NCBI RefSeq assembly: GCF_011008935.1
Contig: NZ_JAAIVJ010000001.1
Coordinates: 248,001 to 312,000 of the forward strand
DNA length: 64,000 bases
From: Tabrizicola oligotrophica
Lineage (GTDB): Bacteria; Pseudomonadota; Alphaproteobacteria; Rhodobacterales; Rhodobacteraceae
Reading direction: 5' to 3'
Part shown: in pieces, positions 63,973 to 64,000 of the stretch
How positions within the stretch are numbered: position 1 is the stretch's first letter
Layout: each line of letters begins with the position of its first letter
The notes under the pieces: model-generated
Databases searched by the model: none
Seen by the model: only the letters and a program-made list of their open reading frames with translations
What the model was told of the DNA's origin: nothing
Made by a program: the position numbers and the translations under genes

Positions 63973-64000
63973 CGCGAGGAGGAGCTTAGCCCCGGCCGCG

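Overview
The window is a gene-dense, GC-rich chromosomal segment of an alphaproteobacterium, almost certainly of the Rhodobacteraceae (Rhodobacter/Paracoccus-like). Four things point there: the order dusB(nifR3)-ntrB-ntrC-ntrY-ntrX-trkA-trkH-hfq-hflX; an NtrC without the GAFTGA loop, as in Rhodobacter capsulatus; a metal-ligand-poor HemB; and a GTTC-N7-GTTC SOS box before uvrA. I see 57 protein genes, one of them cut by the left edge. I see no rRNA, tRNA, CRISPR array, insertion sequence or prophage. No gene-free stretch exceeds about 300 bases.

Layout. 1-4.3 kb: hpt (partial), a COQ10/RatA START protein, an ammonium transporter, and the cinA-pgpA-ispDF run on the minus strand. 4.6-16.7 kb: the nitrogen-regulation and potassium block, ending in hfq-hflX. 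16.7-23.1 kb: a GNAT acetyltransferase coupled to a membrane-anchored penicillin-acylase-type hydrolase, then a hydroxyacid dehydrogenase with a racemase-like protein, a SYLF lipoprotein and hemB. 23.1-34.5 kb: a membrane protein, mfd, a cysteine-rich Excalibur-like secreted peptide facing a DsbA-like protein, an aminotransferase, then amiC-mrcA-prfB. 34.6-43.4 kb: a DUF2189 protein, a bactofilin/M23 peptidase pair, a DUF455 ferritin-like protein, Bcp peroxiredoxin, a giant AsmA/YhdP-like protein and queA. 43.4-54.8 kb: two MFS transporters, DUF924, lpdA, a rhodanese, uvrA, a Tat cupredoxin, a DUF2892 protein, an NCS1 permease and two tandem STAS-like paralogues. 54.8-64 kb: mmsA with a divergent LysR regulator, a CBS protein, coaD, then the collinear argS-SPOR-nagZ-scpA-scpB-small ORF run.

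How they work together. The ntr block senses and transmits nitrogen status. The amt gene nearby has a sigma54-like -24/-12 element although neither response regulator here can contact sigma54 through GAFTGA. Cell-wall genes (amiC, mrcA, M23 peptidase with bactofilin, nagZ, SPOR) are spread through the window. The rhodanese gene and the DUF2892 gene each carry an upstream site matching, or nearly matching, the ATTC-N8-GAAT operator of the SqrR sulfide/persulfide repressor, which suggests a small reactive-sulfur regulon on either side of uvrA.

The most interesting non-coding structure is the SqrR-like sites, a possible CTG start for hflX overlapping the hfq stop, and three families of dispersed intergenic repeats. 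I did not find a clear new multigene defence or biosynthetic system; the genes are mainly core.
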